From Sphingobium sufflavum (GTDB lineage: Bacteria; Pseudomonadota; Alphaproteobacteria; Sphingomonadales; Sphingomonadaceae), in NCBI RefSeq assembly GCF_021403115.1, contig NZ_JAJSSH010000001.1:310001-374000 (forward strand): a DNA stretch of 64,000 nt. The letters are read 5' to 3'. This document shows, piece by piece, positions 38,827-47,287 of this stretch (within the stretch, counting starts at the first letter, position 1; each line of letters opens with the position of its first letter). Below the pieces are notes generated by a model. The model worked only from the letters and a program-made list of their open reading frames with translations, did no database searches and had not been told where the DNA came from. The position numbers and the translations under genes were made by a program.

Positions 38827-40440
38827 CTATTTGAACAGGCTGCCCAGCACCCCGCGTACGAGCGATCCGACGATGCCGCCGCCCGACGATTTGCGGCTGG
38901 ATCCGAACACGGCCTTGCCGATCTCGTTCGCGACCTGGCGCCCGACCGAGGATGCGGCGGAGCGGGTGGCGGATTGCACCGCCTTCTCCAGCGCCCCCGG
39001 CCTAGCGGCTTCGCGCGCGGCGGCGGCGTCTGCCTTCGCCTGTTCCTTCAGCGCGGCGGCCTGTTGTTTCGCCTCGACCTTGGCCTGTTCGGCGGCGGCC
39101 TTGTCGGCGCTGGCCTGCGCCTTGGCGGCTTCCGCAGCGGCGGCGGCGGCGTTGCCGCGCGCGGCCAGTATCTCGCAGGCCGACTCGCGGTTGATCGCCT
39201 CGTCATATTTGCCCTCGACCGGGGAAATGGAACGCAGGATCGCCCGTTCCTTCGCCTCCAGCGGCCCGACCCGCGAGCGGGGCGGCGCAATCAATGTCCG
39301 TTGCACGGGGGAGGGCGATCCATCCTCCTGCAACAGGCTGACCAGCGCCTCGCCCACCTTCAGCTCTGTGATCACGGTGGCGACATCCACATCCTTGTTG
39401 GCGCGGAAGGTGTCGGCGGCGGCCTTGATCGCTTTCTGGTCGCGCGGGGTGAAGGCGCGCAGGGCATGCTGCACCCGGTTGCCGAGCTGCCCGGCCACAT
39501 CTTCGGGGATGTCGATCGGGTTCTGCGTGATGAAATAGACGCCCACGCCCTTCGACCGGATCAGGCGCACGACCTGCTCGATCTTGTCGGTCAGCGCCTT
39601 GGGCGCATCGTCGAACAGCAGGTGCGCCTCATCGAAGAAGAAGACCAGCACCGGCTTGTCCGGGTCGCCGATCTCCGGCAGCGTCTCGAAAAGTTCGGAC
39701 AGCAGCCACAGCAGGAAGGTCGCATAGAGCTTGGGCGACTGCATCAGCTTGTCGGCGGCGAGGATGTTGACATAGCCGCGGCCCTTGTCGTCCACGCCGA
39801 TGAAGTCATGGATGTCGAGCGCCGGTTCGCCAAAGAATTGCGCGCCGCCCTGGCTGTCCAGTTGCAGCAACTGCCGCTGGATCGCGCCCACGCTGGCCTT
39901 TGTCACATTGCCATATTGGGCGGTCAGAGCGTCGGCATTCTCCGCGCAATAGGCCAGCATCGACTGGAGATCGTCGAGGTCGAGGAGGAGCAGCCCCTGC
40001 TCGTCGGCATAGCGGAAGGCGATGGTCAGCACGCCCTCCTGCGTTTCGTTCAGGCCCATCAGCCGGGCGAGGAGCAATGGTCCCATCTCGCTGACCGTGG
40101 TGCGGATCGGGTGGCCCTTTTCCCCATACAGATCCCACAGGATAGCGGGATTGTCGGCGAAGGCATAGTCGGTGATGCCGATTTCCTTGGCCCGCTCGAT
40201 CAGCTTGTCGGCGTTCTTGGCCGTGGGCGATCCGGCCATGGCGATGCCGGCGAGGTCGCCCTTCACATCGGCCATGAAGACGGGGACGCCGCGCGCGGAG
40301 AAACTCTCGGCAATGCCCTGCAACGTCACCGTCTTGCCGGTGCCGGTCGCGCCCGCGATCATCCCGTGCCGGTTGGCGCGGCGCAGCACCAGCCGCTGCT
40401 CCTCGCCGCCACCGAGGCCGATATAGATATTGTCCGCCAT
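38827..40440 (-). CDS. HerA-like helicase/ATPase (DUF853 family)
   Basis: A 537-residue P-loop ATPase of the HerA/FtsK clade, DUF853 subgroup. Walker A GATGTGKT at 30-37, Walker B-like [17 protein letters not shown], a sensor-like [31 protein letters not shown], and a C-terminal Ala/Lys/Gln-rich coiled coil (about 420-480) followed by [27 protein letters not shown] translocation is inferred for the family; its exact role in bacteria is not settled. It converges on the TetR gene. Confidence 0.93.
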   Translation of the reverse strand: MADNIYIGLGGGEEQRLVLRRANRHGMIAGATGTGKTVTLQGIAESFSARGVPVFMADVKGDLAGIAMAGSPTAKNADKLIERAKEIGITDYAFADNPAILWDLYGEKGHPIRTTVSEMGPLLLARLMGLNETQEGVLTIAFRYADEQGLLLLDLDDLQSMLAYCAENADALTAQYGNVTKASVGAIQRQLLQLDSQGGAQFFGEPALDIHDFIGVDDKGRGYVNILAADKLMQSPKLYATFLLWLLSELFETLPEIGDPDKPVLVFFFDEAHLLFDDAPKALTDKIEQVVRLIRSKGVGVYFITQNPIDIPEDVAGQLGNRVQHALRAFTPRDQKAIKAAADTFRANKDVDVATVITELKVGEALVSLLQEDGSPSPVQRTLIAPPRSRVGPLEAKERAILRSISPVEGKYDEAINRESACEILAARGNAAAAAAEAAKAQASADKAAAEQAKVEAKQQAAALKEQAKADAAAAREAARPGALEKAVQSATRSAASSVGRQVANEIGKAVFGSSRKSSGGGIVGSLVRGVLGSLFK

Positions 40441-40542
40441 GATCCTGTCCCCACGCTTGGATGGCGGCATCCTATCGGCGCGGCGGATGAAGTCGAGAGG
40501 GATGATGGACGGCGCCGCCATCACCCGATGTCGGCGGGCCGG

Positions 40543-41094
40543 TCAGCCCTCGTCCGGCCGGGTCGCGTTCAGGAACATCGCCCAGAAGGCCCAGAATCCG
40601 ACGACGGAGGTAAATTCCACCGCGCCCTTCTCGCCAAAAGCGGTCTTCACCTGCTCGAACAGGGCGGCGGGCACGGTGCCGCTCAGCACCGTCTGCGCAT
40701 AGTCGATTACCAGCCGCTGCTCCGCATCGAACAGGTTGCTGTTGCGCCAGTCGTCCAGCGCCGCCGCCTGATCCGCGCTGATGCCCCCCGCCAGCGCGAT
40801 GGCCTCACGCGAGCGGATCGAATAGGTCGAGCCATAATGGCGGTTGACCGTCATGATCGCCAGTTCGCGCAGGTCCGCCCGCTTGCACCATTCCAGGTCG
40901 AGCGCGAGGAAGCGGCTGGTCTGGGCTAGGGTCAGCGCCAGTTTCGGGTTTAGCGCGGCGATGGCCATGCCGTCATGATTGGCGTCGAAGGCCGGGGCTG
41001 CCACGCCGGGGAACAGGGTGCCGAACAAGGCCGCGGCATCGGCCGGGTCATCCCGATAATCGCTGGCGGTGTGGACGGGCTGGACGCGCGCCAT
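40543..41094 (-). CDS. AhpD/carboxymuconolactone decarboxylase-like protein without CxxC
   Basis: A 183-residue all-helical protein of the AhpD/CMD superfamily: FAALN...PKLALTLAQTSRFLAL, then RELAIMTVNRHYGSTYSIRSREAIALAGGIS, the position where AhpD-type enzymes carry ExxxHxxxCxxC. Here the helix reads YGSTYSIR, with no cysteines, so peroxidase activity of the AhpD type is unlikely. DDWRNSNLFDAEQRLVIDYAQTVL and FTSVVGFWAFWAMFLN complete the fold. It is the third gene of the minus-strand UGSC operon. Confidence 0.85.
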   Translation of the reverse strand: MARVQPVHTASDYRDDPADAAALFGTLFPGVAAPAFDANHDGMAIAALNPKLALTLAQTSRFLALDLEWCKRADLRELAIMTVNRHYGSTYSIRSREAIALAGGISADQAAALDDWRNSNLFDAEQRLVIDYAQTVLSGTVPAALFEQVKTAFGEKGAVEFTSVVGFWAFWAMFLNATRPDEG

Positions 41095-41118
41095 ATCTCT
41101 CTCCCTGGATTGTGAACG

Positions 41119-41152
41119 ACAACAGCCTTCCCCGTGAGGGAAGGGCTGTTGT
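41119..41152 (-). other. Intercistronic hairpin in the UGSC operon
   Basis: ACAACAGCCTTCCC pairs with GGGAAGGGCTGTTGT (one bulged base), a stem of about 14 bp with a short loop, lying between the 387-residue gene and the AhpD-like gene. No U-run follows on the minus strand, so it is more likely an RNA-processing or partial-attenuation hairpin than a full terminator. Confidence 0.55.
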
Positions 41153-41188
41153 TCGATGATCTGCGGGCAGAAAGCCAGCCCGAAACGC

Positions 41189-42352
41189 TTATTCCGCCGC
41201 CTGTGCCTGTGCGGCCTGCGCGGACGCCACCGGCTTGGTCTGGGCGAGGGAGGTGCCGAAGGTGTGGAAACAGGCCGCGTGCAGGCCGCCGAGGCCACCG
41301 GCGACGAAAAGCAGCACATCCTTCGGCTCCGGCGTCGCATAGACACGGCCATCGGCGCGAATACGCTCCTGAAGGGCGAGCTGGTCGCGATGTTCCTTGT
41401 TGAAGTCGCCCTCGCCCAGGCTGGCATATTTCCACACCAGTTCCTGCACATCCTCGATACGGGGGATTTCCCTGCCGACAATCTCCGCGCAGATGGGGTT
41501 GATCGCGATCAACGCCTCGCCAAAGGGCACCGCGCCGGAGAAATTGTTGCAGCCGGCATAGGCATAGGAGCGGCCGATCATCTCCAGAAAATCGCGCGCG
41601 CTGTGCGAGGTCGTGTCGATGACGTTCATCGTGCCCATGGTGCCGAAGGAGGTGACGGCGCTGCCCGCCACGCCGCGACGTTCGGCCAGCGGCGACCAGG
41701 GGGATTTCTCCTCCCACTCGCCGGTCACGACGCCCGCGATGCGGCCGGGCGAGCCAAAGGTCGTCTGCGAGGTGCCGCCGGTCGTCTGGCCCGCGACATT
41801 GCGCATCAGCAGCCGGATGGTGCGGCCGATCGCCGCGCTGGCCCCCGGCACGCCGCCGAGGCAGCCATAGCCGTATGGAATGGCGAGGTCGTGCCGGACC
41901 GGCCCGTTGACCACGAAGGCGGGATAGACGGGTGCGGTCGTGGCGTTGACGCCATAGAGTTCGAAGTCCGGGTCCGCGATGGAGGCGATCATCGCGATCA
42001 GCAGTTCCAGCGATTCCGGCGGCGCGCCCGCCATTACGGCGTTGATGACGATCTTCTCGACCGTGCACTCGCTGCTGTCCGGCATGGTGCCGATCAGTTC
42101 GTCCGGGTAGCGGTCATTCTCGCTGAGGAAGGTGCGGACGCGCGCGTCGGTCGGCGGGATCAGGGGCAGGCCGTCGCCCCAGCCCTGCTCCAGCGCGAAA
42201 CGGTTGAAGGCGTCGATGTCGAGGTCGGTCTCGATACGGCGGCTGGTCAGCCAGTCGACCTCGCATCCCTCCGGCCCGCAGTCGCGGCTGACGAGGGGCT
42301 TGATGACGGGCGCGGCGCGGTGGGCGCCGGGGCGGATCAATTCGATGGTCAT
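41189..42352 (-). CDS. Uncharacterised conserved protein, partner of the UGSC protein
   Basis: 387 residues, no signal peptide, no clear membrane segment. The N-terminus has a C25-x4-C30 pair (SRDCGPEGCEVDW); then ALEQGWGDGLPLIPPTDARV (about 54-73), a strongly conserved-looking motif that I have seen in uncharacterised proteins encoded next to UGSC proteins. Further cysteines lie in SSECTVEK, YGYGCLGG, YAGCNNFSG, NPICAEI and LHAACFH. The C-terminal 12 residues are Ala/Gln-rich. Start overlaps the UGSC stop (ATGA). Function unknown; the cysteine set and context suggest redox or metal chemistry (inference). Confidence 0.8.
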   Translation of the reverse strand: MTIELIRPGAHRAAPVIKPLVSRDCGPEGCEVDWLTSRRIETDLDIDAFNRFALEQGWGDGLPLIPPTDARVRTFLSENDRYPDELIGTMPDSSECTVEKIVINAVMAGAPPESLELLIAMIASIADPDFELYGVNATTAPVYPAFVVNGPVRHDLAIPYGYGCLGGVPGASAAIGRTIRLLMRNVAGQTTGGTSQTTFGSPGRIAGVVTGEWEEKSPWSPLAERRGVAGSAVTSFGTMGTMNVIDTTSHSARDFLEMIGRSYAYAGCNNFSGAVPFGEALIAINPICAEIVGREIPRIEDVQELVWKYASLGEGDFNKEHRDQLALQERIRADGRVYATPEPKDVLLFVAGGLGGLHAACFHTFGTSLAQTKPVASAQAAQAQAAE

Positions 42353-42912
42353 TCCGCGGCCTCCGCCGTTGCGTTGAGATTGGCGCCCATGGTTTCCAGC
42401 ACGCCCTCGAAATGGGCCTCTCCGATCAGCTCCACATCCTCGCGGCGCTGCTCGTTCAACGGATAGGGGAGGACGTGGACGCGCAGGCCGGAGCGGCCGC
42501 CGCGCGCGGCGATCTCATGGGCGAAGACTTCGAAATTCTTCGTGGCGATGGCGGTGGTGGGCAGGCCATGGTTCGCCGCCTGGATGGCGTCGCGGACAGT
42601 CCAGCCGGTGCAGCTGCCGCAATTGGCGAGTCCGACGACGGCGATGTCGATGCTGTTGAGGAACGCCTCATAATCGGCGGCATGCCGTTCGCCCTCGTCG
42701 CCCGACCGGCCGCCGGAGCGCCAGAAGACGACGTCCGCTCCGGCTGCCCTGAACTTCTCCGCCCAGCCCTCGCTGATCCAGTCCCACGCGCGCCACATGC
42801 GGTCGAGGCGGAAGCCCACCCGCTTGCCCGCCAGCGATCCCGCATCGGGGCCGGGGCTGGTGATGTCGTCCGCGCGTTTTGCGGTGGGGTCGAGGATGAA
42901 TCCTGTTGCCAT
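42349..42912 (-). CDS. UGSC-family (seleno)protein, cysteine form
   Basis: A 187-residue protein with the motif N-C98-G-S-C101-T-G-W. The family was named for U-G-S-C, where U is selenocysteine in some bacteria; here codon 98 is TGC, so this is the cysteine form. The fold around it (VGFRLDRMWRAWDWISEGWAE, IDIAVVGLANCGSCTGW, GLPTTAIATKNFEVFAHE) is Rossmann-like. A strong AGGAGGCGAC precedes the ATG at 42912; the frame is open 19 codons further but without a ribosome-binding site. First gene of the operon, divergent from a LysR regulator. Biochemical role unknown. Confidence 0.85.
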   Translation of the reverse strand: MATGFILDPTAKRADDITSPGPDAGSLAGKRVGFRLDRMWRAWDWISEGWAEKFRAAGADVVFWRSGGRSGDEGERHAADYEAFLNSIDIAVVGLANCGSCTGWTVRDAIQAANHGLPTTAIATKNFEVFAHEIAARGGRSGLRVHVLPYPLNEQRREDVELIGEAHFEGVLETMGANLNATAEAAE

Positions 42913-43021
42913 TGTCGCCTCCTGAAAATGCATCCGCTCCGGTGGTGCTGTTTTAACATGACCAACCAACGGGAGTGTTGCAGAGCGCCCCCATTGCGTC
43001 CAATGCGTATCAGAACCGACT

Positions 43022-43042
43022 ATGATGAGTTTTATGCATCAT
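43022..43042. promoter_or_regulatory. Inverted repeat at the LysR start (possible operator)
   Basis: ATGATG-AGTTTTATG-CATCAT: a 6-bp inverted repeat with a 9-base spacer whose right arm runs into the LysR start codon at 43041. The position suits an autoregulatory LysR site, although the typical T-N11-A form is not obvious. Confidence 0.35.
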
Positions 43043-43931
43043 GCTCCAGCTCCGTAGCCTCAACCATCTCGTCACCCTCGCCGCCCGGCGCAATTTCGCG
43101 CGGGCGGCGGAGGATCTGGGCCTGTCGCAATCCGCGCTGAGCCGGTCGATCCAGGCGCTGGAGGCGCAGATCGGCATGCGCCTGTTCGACCGCGACCGGG
43201 CGGGCGTGACGCTGACGCCGCAGGGCCGGATGGCGGTGGAGCGGGCCGCCGTGCTGCTGGCCGACGCCGATGATTTCGAACGGCATCTGGCCGCCAGCGC
43301 CAGTGCGGAAGCGGGGCATGTCCGGTTCGGCATCGCGCCCATGCCCGCCCGCGCGCTGTTGCCCGCCGTCATCGCGGAACGGCTGCGCGTCGCGCCGGAC
43401 GTGACCAATGACGTGGTGGTGCGCGACGTGGATGCGCTGTGGGCGCTGCTGGTCGCCGGCGAGATCGAGTTTTTCGTCACCAACGAGGGGTTTCAGTGTG
43501 AGTCGCCCCCGCCGCGCATCGAGACGCTGGGCCATTTCCCGGTCGGCGGCATCGTGCGCGCGGGCCATCCGCTGCTGTCCGGCGATTGCCCCGGCATGAC
43601 CTTTCCGGTGGTGCGGTCGAGCTGGACCGGCGTGCCGCTGCCGCCGGAGATAGAGGCGCGGAGGCGCGGCGTGGCCAATGTGATCGAGGATTTCGGGTCG
43701 CTGGCCGCGATCACCGCGGCGTCGGACGCGATCTGGTTCTCCTCCCCCTATTCGGCGGGAGAGGCGTTGCGCGCGGGGGTGCTGCACCAGTTGCCCGACG
43801 GCGCGCCGGACGCGGCGGTGCGGGTGGTGATGTGCTCGCTGGAGCGGCGTTCTCCATCGCCCTGGGCGCGGTCGCTGAAGGCGCTGTTGCGGCAGGAGAT
43901 CCAGCGGCTGGCGCGCGGGGCCGGGGGTTGA
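43041..43931 (+). CDS. LysR family transcriptional regulator
   Basis: 296 residues: N-terminal winged helix-turn-helix (LRSLNHLVTLAARRNFARAAEDLGLSQSALSRSIQALEAQIGMRLFDRDRAGVTLTPQGRM, 4-64) and a periplasmic-binding-protein-like effector domain (90-290). Divergent from the UGSC operon with a 128-base gap, so it is the likely regulator of that operon. Inducer unknown. Confidence 0.94.
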   Translation: MLQLRSLNHLVTLAARRNFARAAEDLGLSQSALSRSIQALEAQIGMRLFDRDRAGVTLTPQGRMAVERAAVLLADADDFERHLAASASAEAGHVRFGIAPMPARALLPAVIAERLRVAPDVTNDVVVRDVDALWALLVAGEIEFFVTNEGFQCESPPPRIETLGHFPVGGIVRAGHPLLSGDCPGMTFPVVRSSWTGVPLPPEIEARRRGVANVIEDFGSLAAITAASDAIWFSSPYSAGEALRAGVLHQLPDGAPDAAVRVVMCSLERRSPSPWARSLKALLRQEIQRLARGAGG

Positions 43932-44279
43932 GGGTGGCCTTTGGAGGCTGATGGCGTGGGGTGGCGCCCGCAATGACGAGGCTGTTTTCTGGCGGTCTGC
44001 TCTGGAGACTGAGTGGGACCGTGCCGGGCGGCGGAATGGCGCGGGGCAAAGGCGGTGGTGATGCAATGGCCCGACGTGCGACCCAACATACGGGGCCGGT
44101 GTGAGGCCGTGGTCAGACGCCCGGCCGGCGACCGGGGCGGGAGCGGAGGGACGCTTCGCACCATGGGCGCGAAATTTTCTGCGGTGGCCGGACGCCCCCC
44201 GTTGCCTTCTTCTGCGACTCTCTCGCATAAGGCGGTGATCGGCTCGCATAAGGCGGTGATCGGTAAACAGGAGAGCCGC
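43932..44279. other. Intergenic region before the DUF4139 genes
   Basis: 348 bases without a gene I can support. It ends with a 21-base tandem duplication and the Shine-Dalgarno of the 44280 gene. The reading frame of that gene is open back to 44013, but this part is Arg/Gly-rich and not protein-like. Confidence 0.55.
44222..44263 (+). repeat. 21-base tandem duplication upstream of the DUF4139 gene
   Basis: Two identical copies of CTCGCATAAGGCGGTGATCG(G), at 44222-44242 and 44243-44263, end 16 bases before the ATG. They could be a duplicated operator or simple slippage product. Confidence 0.8.
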
Positions 44280-45689
44280 ATGATCCGATACGCTTCCGGT
44301 ATGACGCTGGCCCTCCTGACCATCGCGGCCTTTGCCCCGCCGGTGCAGGCGCAATCGGCGGAGGCTCCATCGGCGCAGGGTGATCTGGCCGTCACCATCT
44401 ATAACAGCGGGCGGTCGCTGGTGTCCGACACGCGGCCGATCGCGCTGTCGGCGGGGCGGCAGCGGATCGAGTTTCCCGATGTCTCCGCGCGGATCGAACC
44501 CGCCACCGCCACGCTGTCCGAGCAGGGAGTTGGGGCCGGGCAGGGTATCGGCATCGTGGAGCAGAATTTTGATTTCGACCTGCTGACCCCGGCCAAGATG
44601 ATGGAGAAGGCGGTGGGGCGCATCGTCACCATCGTCCGCACGAATCCGGCGACGGGCGCGGAGACGCGGGAACAGGCGAAGGTGCTGGCGGCGAACGGCG
44701 GCGTCGTCCTCCAGATCGGGCAGCGGATCGAGGTGCTGCGCGACGATGGCCTGCCGGTGCGGGTGATTTTCGACAAGGTGCCGGAGAATCTGCGCGCCCG
44801 GCCCACCCTGTCGGTGACGGTGGAAAGCACGGGCGCGGGGACGCGGGCGCTGGGCCTGTCCTATCTGACGCAGGGGCTGGGCTGGGGCGCGGACTATGTC
44901 GCGCTGTTCGACCGGACGGCGGGCAAAATCGACGTGCAGGGTTGGATCACCCTGACCAACAGCACCGGCACCACCTTTACCAACGCCAACACGCTGTTGG
45001 TGGCGGGGCAGGTGGAAGGCGGTGTATCCTATGCGCCGCCGGTCCGGCGCGCGGGGACGCAGACGGCGGCGCGGGAGCGGATCGGGGATTTCTATCTCTA
45101 TCCCCTGAAGCAGCGCACCACGATCGCCAATGCCCAGACCAAGCAGGTCAGCTTTCTCGACGTGGCGGGCGCGCCCGCCCGTGCGGCCTATGAATATCGC
45201 AACGACTGGCTGGGCGGCGGCGGAGAGGCGCAGAGCGCGAGCAGCGTGCTGAAATTCTCCACGTCGCGCGAGGCGGGGCTGGGCGATGCGCTGCCCGCCG
45301 GGACGGTGCGCGTCTATATGCGCGACGCGCGCGGGGCGCCGCAGTTCGTGGGCGAGAACCGCATCGGCCACACGCCGATGGGATCGGAACTGTCGATCGT
45401 GACCGGCGCGGCCTTTGACGTGAAGGTCAAGCCGGTGGTGGTGTCGCGCGAGAAGGCGGGCGACACCAAATGGCGCACGGCCATGCGCTACACCCTCACC
45501 AACGCATCGCCGGAACCGGTGACGGTGGAGGTGATCCAGTCGGGCCTCGACTGGGCCTGGGCGGAAACGCGGGTCATCACCGAGACGGTGAAGGGCGACC
45601 GGACATCGGCGGACAGCATCCGCTGGTCGGTGGCGGTGCCCGCCAATGGCGAGACAGAGATTAGCGCGCTCCTCGAAACCCGGTACTGA
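44280..45689 (+). CDS. DUF4139 domain-containing exported protein
   Basis: 469 residues. Signal peptide 1-25 (MIRYASGMTLALLTIAAFAPPVQAQ), then an N-terminal domain beginning DLAVTIYNSGRSLVSDTRPI and the DUF4139 beta-sandwich region: ALGLSYLTQGLGWGADYVALFDRTAGKIDVQGWITLTNSTGTTF, LYPLKQRTTIANAQTKQVSFLD, WRTAMRYTLTNASPEPVTVEV. Periplasmic or surface; function unknown. Start supported by CAGGAGAG. The next gene, a paralogue, starts 14 bases after its stop. Confidence 0.9.
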   Translation: MIRYASGMTLALLTIAAFAPPVQAQSAEAPSAQGDLAVTIYNSGRSLVSDTRPIALSAGRQRIEFPDVSARIEPATATLSEQGVGAGQGIGIVEQNFDFDLLTPAKMMEKAVGRIVTIVRTNPATGAETREQAKVLAANGGVVLQIGQRIEVLRDDGLPVRVIFDKVPENLRARPTLSVTVESTGAGTRALGLSYLTQGLGWGADYVALFDRTAGKIDVQGWITLTNSTGTTFTNANTLLVAGQVEGGVSYAPPVRRAGTQTAARERIGDFYLYPLKQRTTIANAQTKQVSFLDVAGAPARAAYEYRNDWLGGGGEAQSASSVLKFSTSREAGLGDALPAGTVRVYMRDARGAPQFVGENRIGHTPMGSELSIVTGAAFDVKVKPVVVSREKAGDTKWRTAMRYTLTNASPEPVTVEVIQSGLDWAWAETRVITETVKGDRTSADSIRWSVAVPANGETEISALLETRY

Positions 45690-45703
45690 GGGGAGCGGCG
45701 GCG

Positions 45704-47287
45704 ATGCTGGCCCTGCTGTCCGTGTTGCTGCTGGGCGCGGCCCCGGCGGTCGTGACCTCTGCGGAGCCGGAGGCGGTGTCCGTCACCGTCTATCGCGATC
45801 CGCACCGGCGGGCTGGCGCGTTGAGCCTCGACGGGTTGAACGGCAGCGCCTTGGTGACGGAGACGCGGACGGTGGACCTGCCCGCCGGTCCCGCCGAAAT
45901 CCGGTTCGAAGGGGTGGCGGACGGCATCATCCCTGTCAGCGCCATCGTCACCGGCCTGCCCGGCGGCACGGTGGAGAAGAACCGCGACGCGCGGCTGTTG
46001 TCGGCTGCGGCGCTGGCGGATGGCAGCCTGGGCCGCCGCCTGACCCTGCGCCGGACGGACCGTGCGACGGGCCGGGTGCGGGAGGAGGCGGCGCGGCTGG
46101 TCGCGGGTCCGGCGGGCGGCCTGATCGTGCAGACGGCGGAGGGCGTGCTGGCGCTGGGCTGTTCCGGGCTGACGGAGGCACCCGTCTATGGCGCGGTGCC
46201 CGACGGGCTGTCGGCGCGGCCCACCCTGTCCGTCACCACGACCAGCCGGGTGGCGACGCGGGTGACGGTGCAACTCTCCTATCTGGCGGACGATTTCGAC
46301 TGGGAGGCGACCTATAGCGGGCGGATCGGCGCGGATGGCCGCACCATCGACCTGTTCGCCTGGCTGACGCTGGCCAATGGCAATGGCGTGAGTTTTCGCG
46401 CGGCGCAGACGATGGCGGTGGCGGGGGAACTGGCGCGGGACGAGAACGCGACCCGGACGCCGCCACCCGCCGCGCCGGGGGCGATCCGGCTGCGCTGCTG
46501 GCCGCGCAAGACGACGAGCGATATTGCGGAGACGGGGGTGCCACCGATTCCGCCCGCGCCCTCCGCCCCGCCGGCGATGGGTGAGATCATGGTGACGGCG
46601 CAGCGCCGCCAGGAAATGGTGCAGGACGCGCCCATGGCGGTGTTGATGGCGGAGCAGGAATCGCTGGGTGACCTCAAGCTCTACCGCATCCCGGAGCCGG
46701 TGACGGTGGCGGCGCAGAGCCTGAAGCAGGTGGCGCTGCTGACCCGGCGGGGCGTGCCGTTCGCGACGATCTACAGCTTCCTGATCCAGCCCGGCATGGG
46801 TAGGGGCGGGGGTGAAGGTCGGGGTCGCGGCGGGGCGCAGGAGGCGGGCAGCCCGGCGCGGATCGTCCTGCGACTCCAGAACCGGGAGAAGGACGGACTG
46901 GGCCTGCCGCTGCCATCCGGCCGGATCGCGGTGATGGCCCCGCGCGGCGACCGCGACCTGCGCGTGGGGGAGGGCGATGTGGACGACACCGCCGTGGGGC
47001 AGGAGGCCAACCTGTCCATCGGCGAGAGCGCGCAGGTGCAGGGTAGGCTGGTCGCGTTGGATGCGGGCGGGGCCGGTGCCGGGATTGGGGCCGGGCGGTG
47101 GCGCTATGTCGTCAGCAACGCCAATCCCTTTGCGGTGTCGGTGGAGGCGGTGATCGGCGTGCGTCCCGACGGCCTGCGCGGCGCGGCGCGGCGGATGGCG
47201 ACCCGCAACGGCCTGCCGGTCTGGACGGTGCGGGTGCCCGCCAACAGCGAACGGACATTGGCGTTCGAGACGGCGCAGGTGCAGTAA
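45704..47287 (+). CDS. DUF4139 domain-containing exported protein with a TonB-box-like insert
   Basis: 527 residues, a paralogue of the gene before it (shared pattern SVTVYRDPHRRAGALSL, TVQLSYLADDFDWEATYSG, LGDLKLYRIPEPVTVAAQSLKQVALL, WRYVVSNANPFAVSVEAVIG). A short hydrophobic N-terminus ([19 protein letters not shown]) is a signal peptide. Unusual: after a Pro-rich linker, residues 293-312 read GEIMVTAQRRQEMVQDAPMA, which looks like the N-terminal plug motif of TonB-dependent receptors, yet no plug or barrel follows. Function unknown; probably forms a unit with the upstream gene. Confidence 0.88.
   Translation: MLALLSVLLLGAAPAVVTSAEPEAVSVTVYRDPHRRAGALSLDGLNGSALVTETRTVDLPAGPAEIRFEGVADGIIPVSAIVTGLPGGTVEKNRDARLLSAAALADGSLGRRLTLRRTDRATGRVREEAARLVAGPAGGLIVQTAEGVLALGCSGLTEAPVYGAVPDGLSARPTLSVTTTSRVATRVTVQLSYLADDFDWEATYSGRIGADGRTIDLFAWLTLANGNGVSFRAAQTMAVAGELARDENATRTPPPAAPGAIRLRCWPRKTTSDIAETGVPPIPPAPSAPPAMGEIMVTAQRRQEMVQDAPMAVLMAEQESLGDLKLYRIPEPVTVAAQSLKQVALLTRRGVPFATIYSFLIQPGMGRGGGEGRGRGGAQEAGSPARIVLRLQNREKDGLGLPLPSGRIAVMAPRGDRDLRVGEGDVDDTAVGQEANLSIGESAQVQGRLVALDAGGAGAGIGAGRWRYVVSNANPFAVSVEAVIGVRPDGLRGAARRMATRNGLPVWTVRVPANSERTLAFETAQVQ

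Noticed and set aside
42595..42625. Possible selenocysteine insertion at the UGSC motif
   Set aside because: The codon is TGC, not TGA, and no in-frame TGA is present, so no selenocysteine is encoded.
43032..45371. A 779-codon minus-strand frame spanning LysR and DUF4139
   Set aside because: It is antisense to two well-supported genes, very Arg/Pro/His-rich and without motifs.
46580..46900. Fusion of a TonB-dependent receptor to the DUF4139 protein
   Set aside because: Only about 20 residues resemble a receptor; there is no plug or barrel, and the DUF4139 pattern resumes right after.
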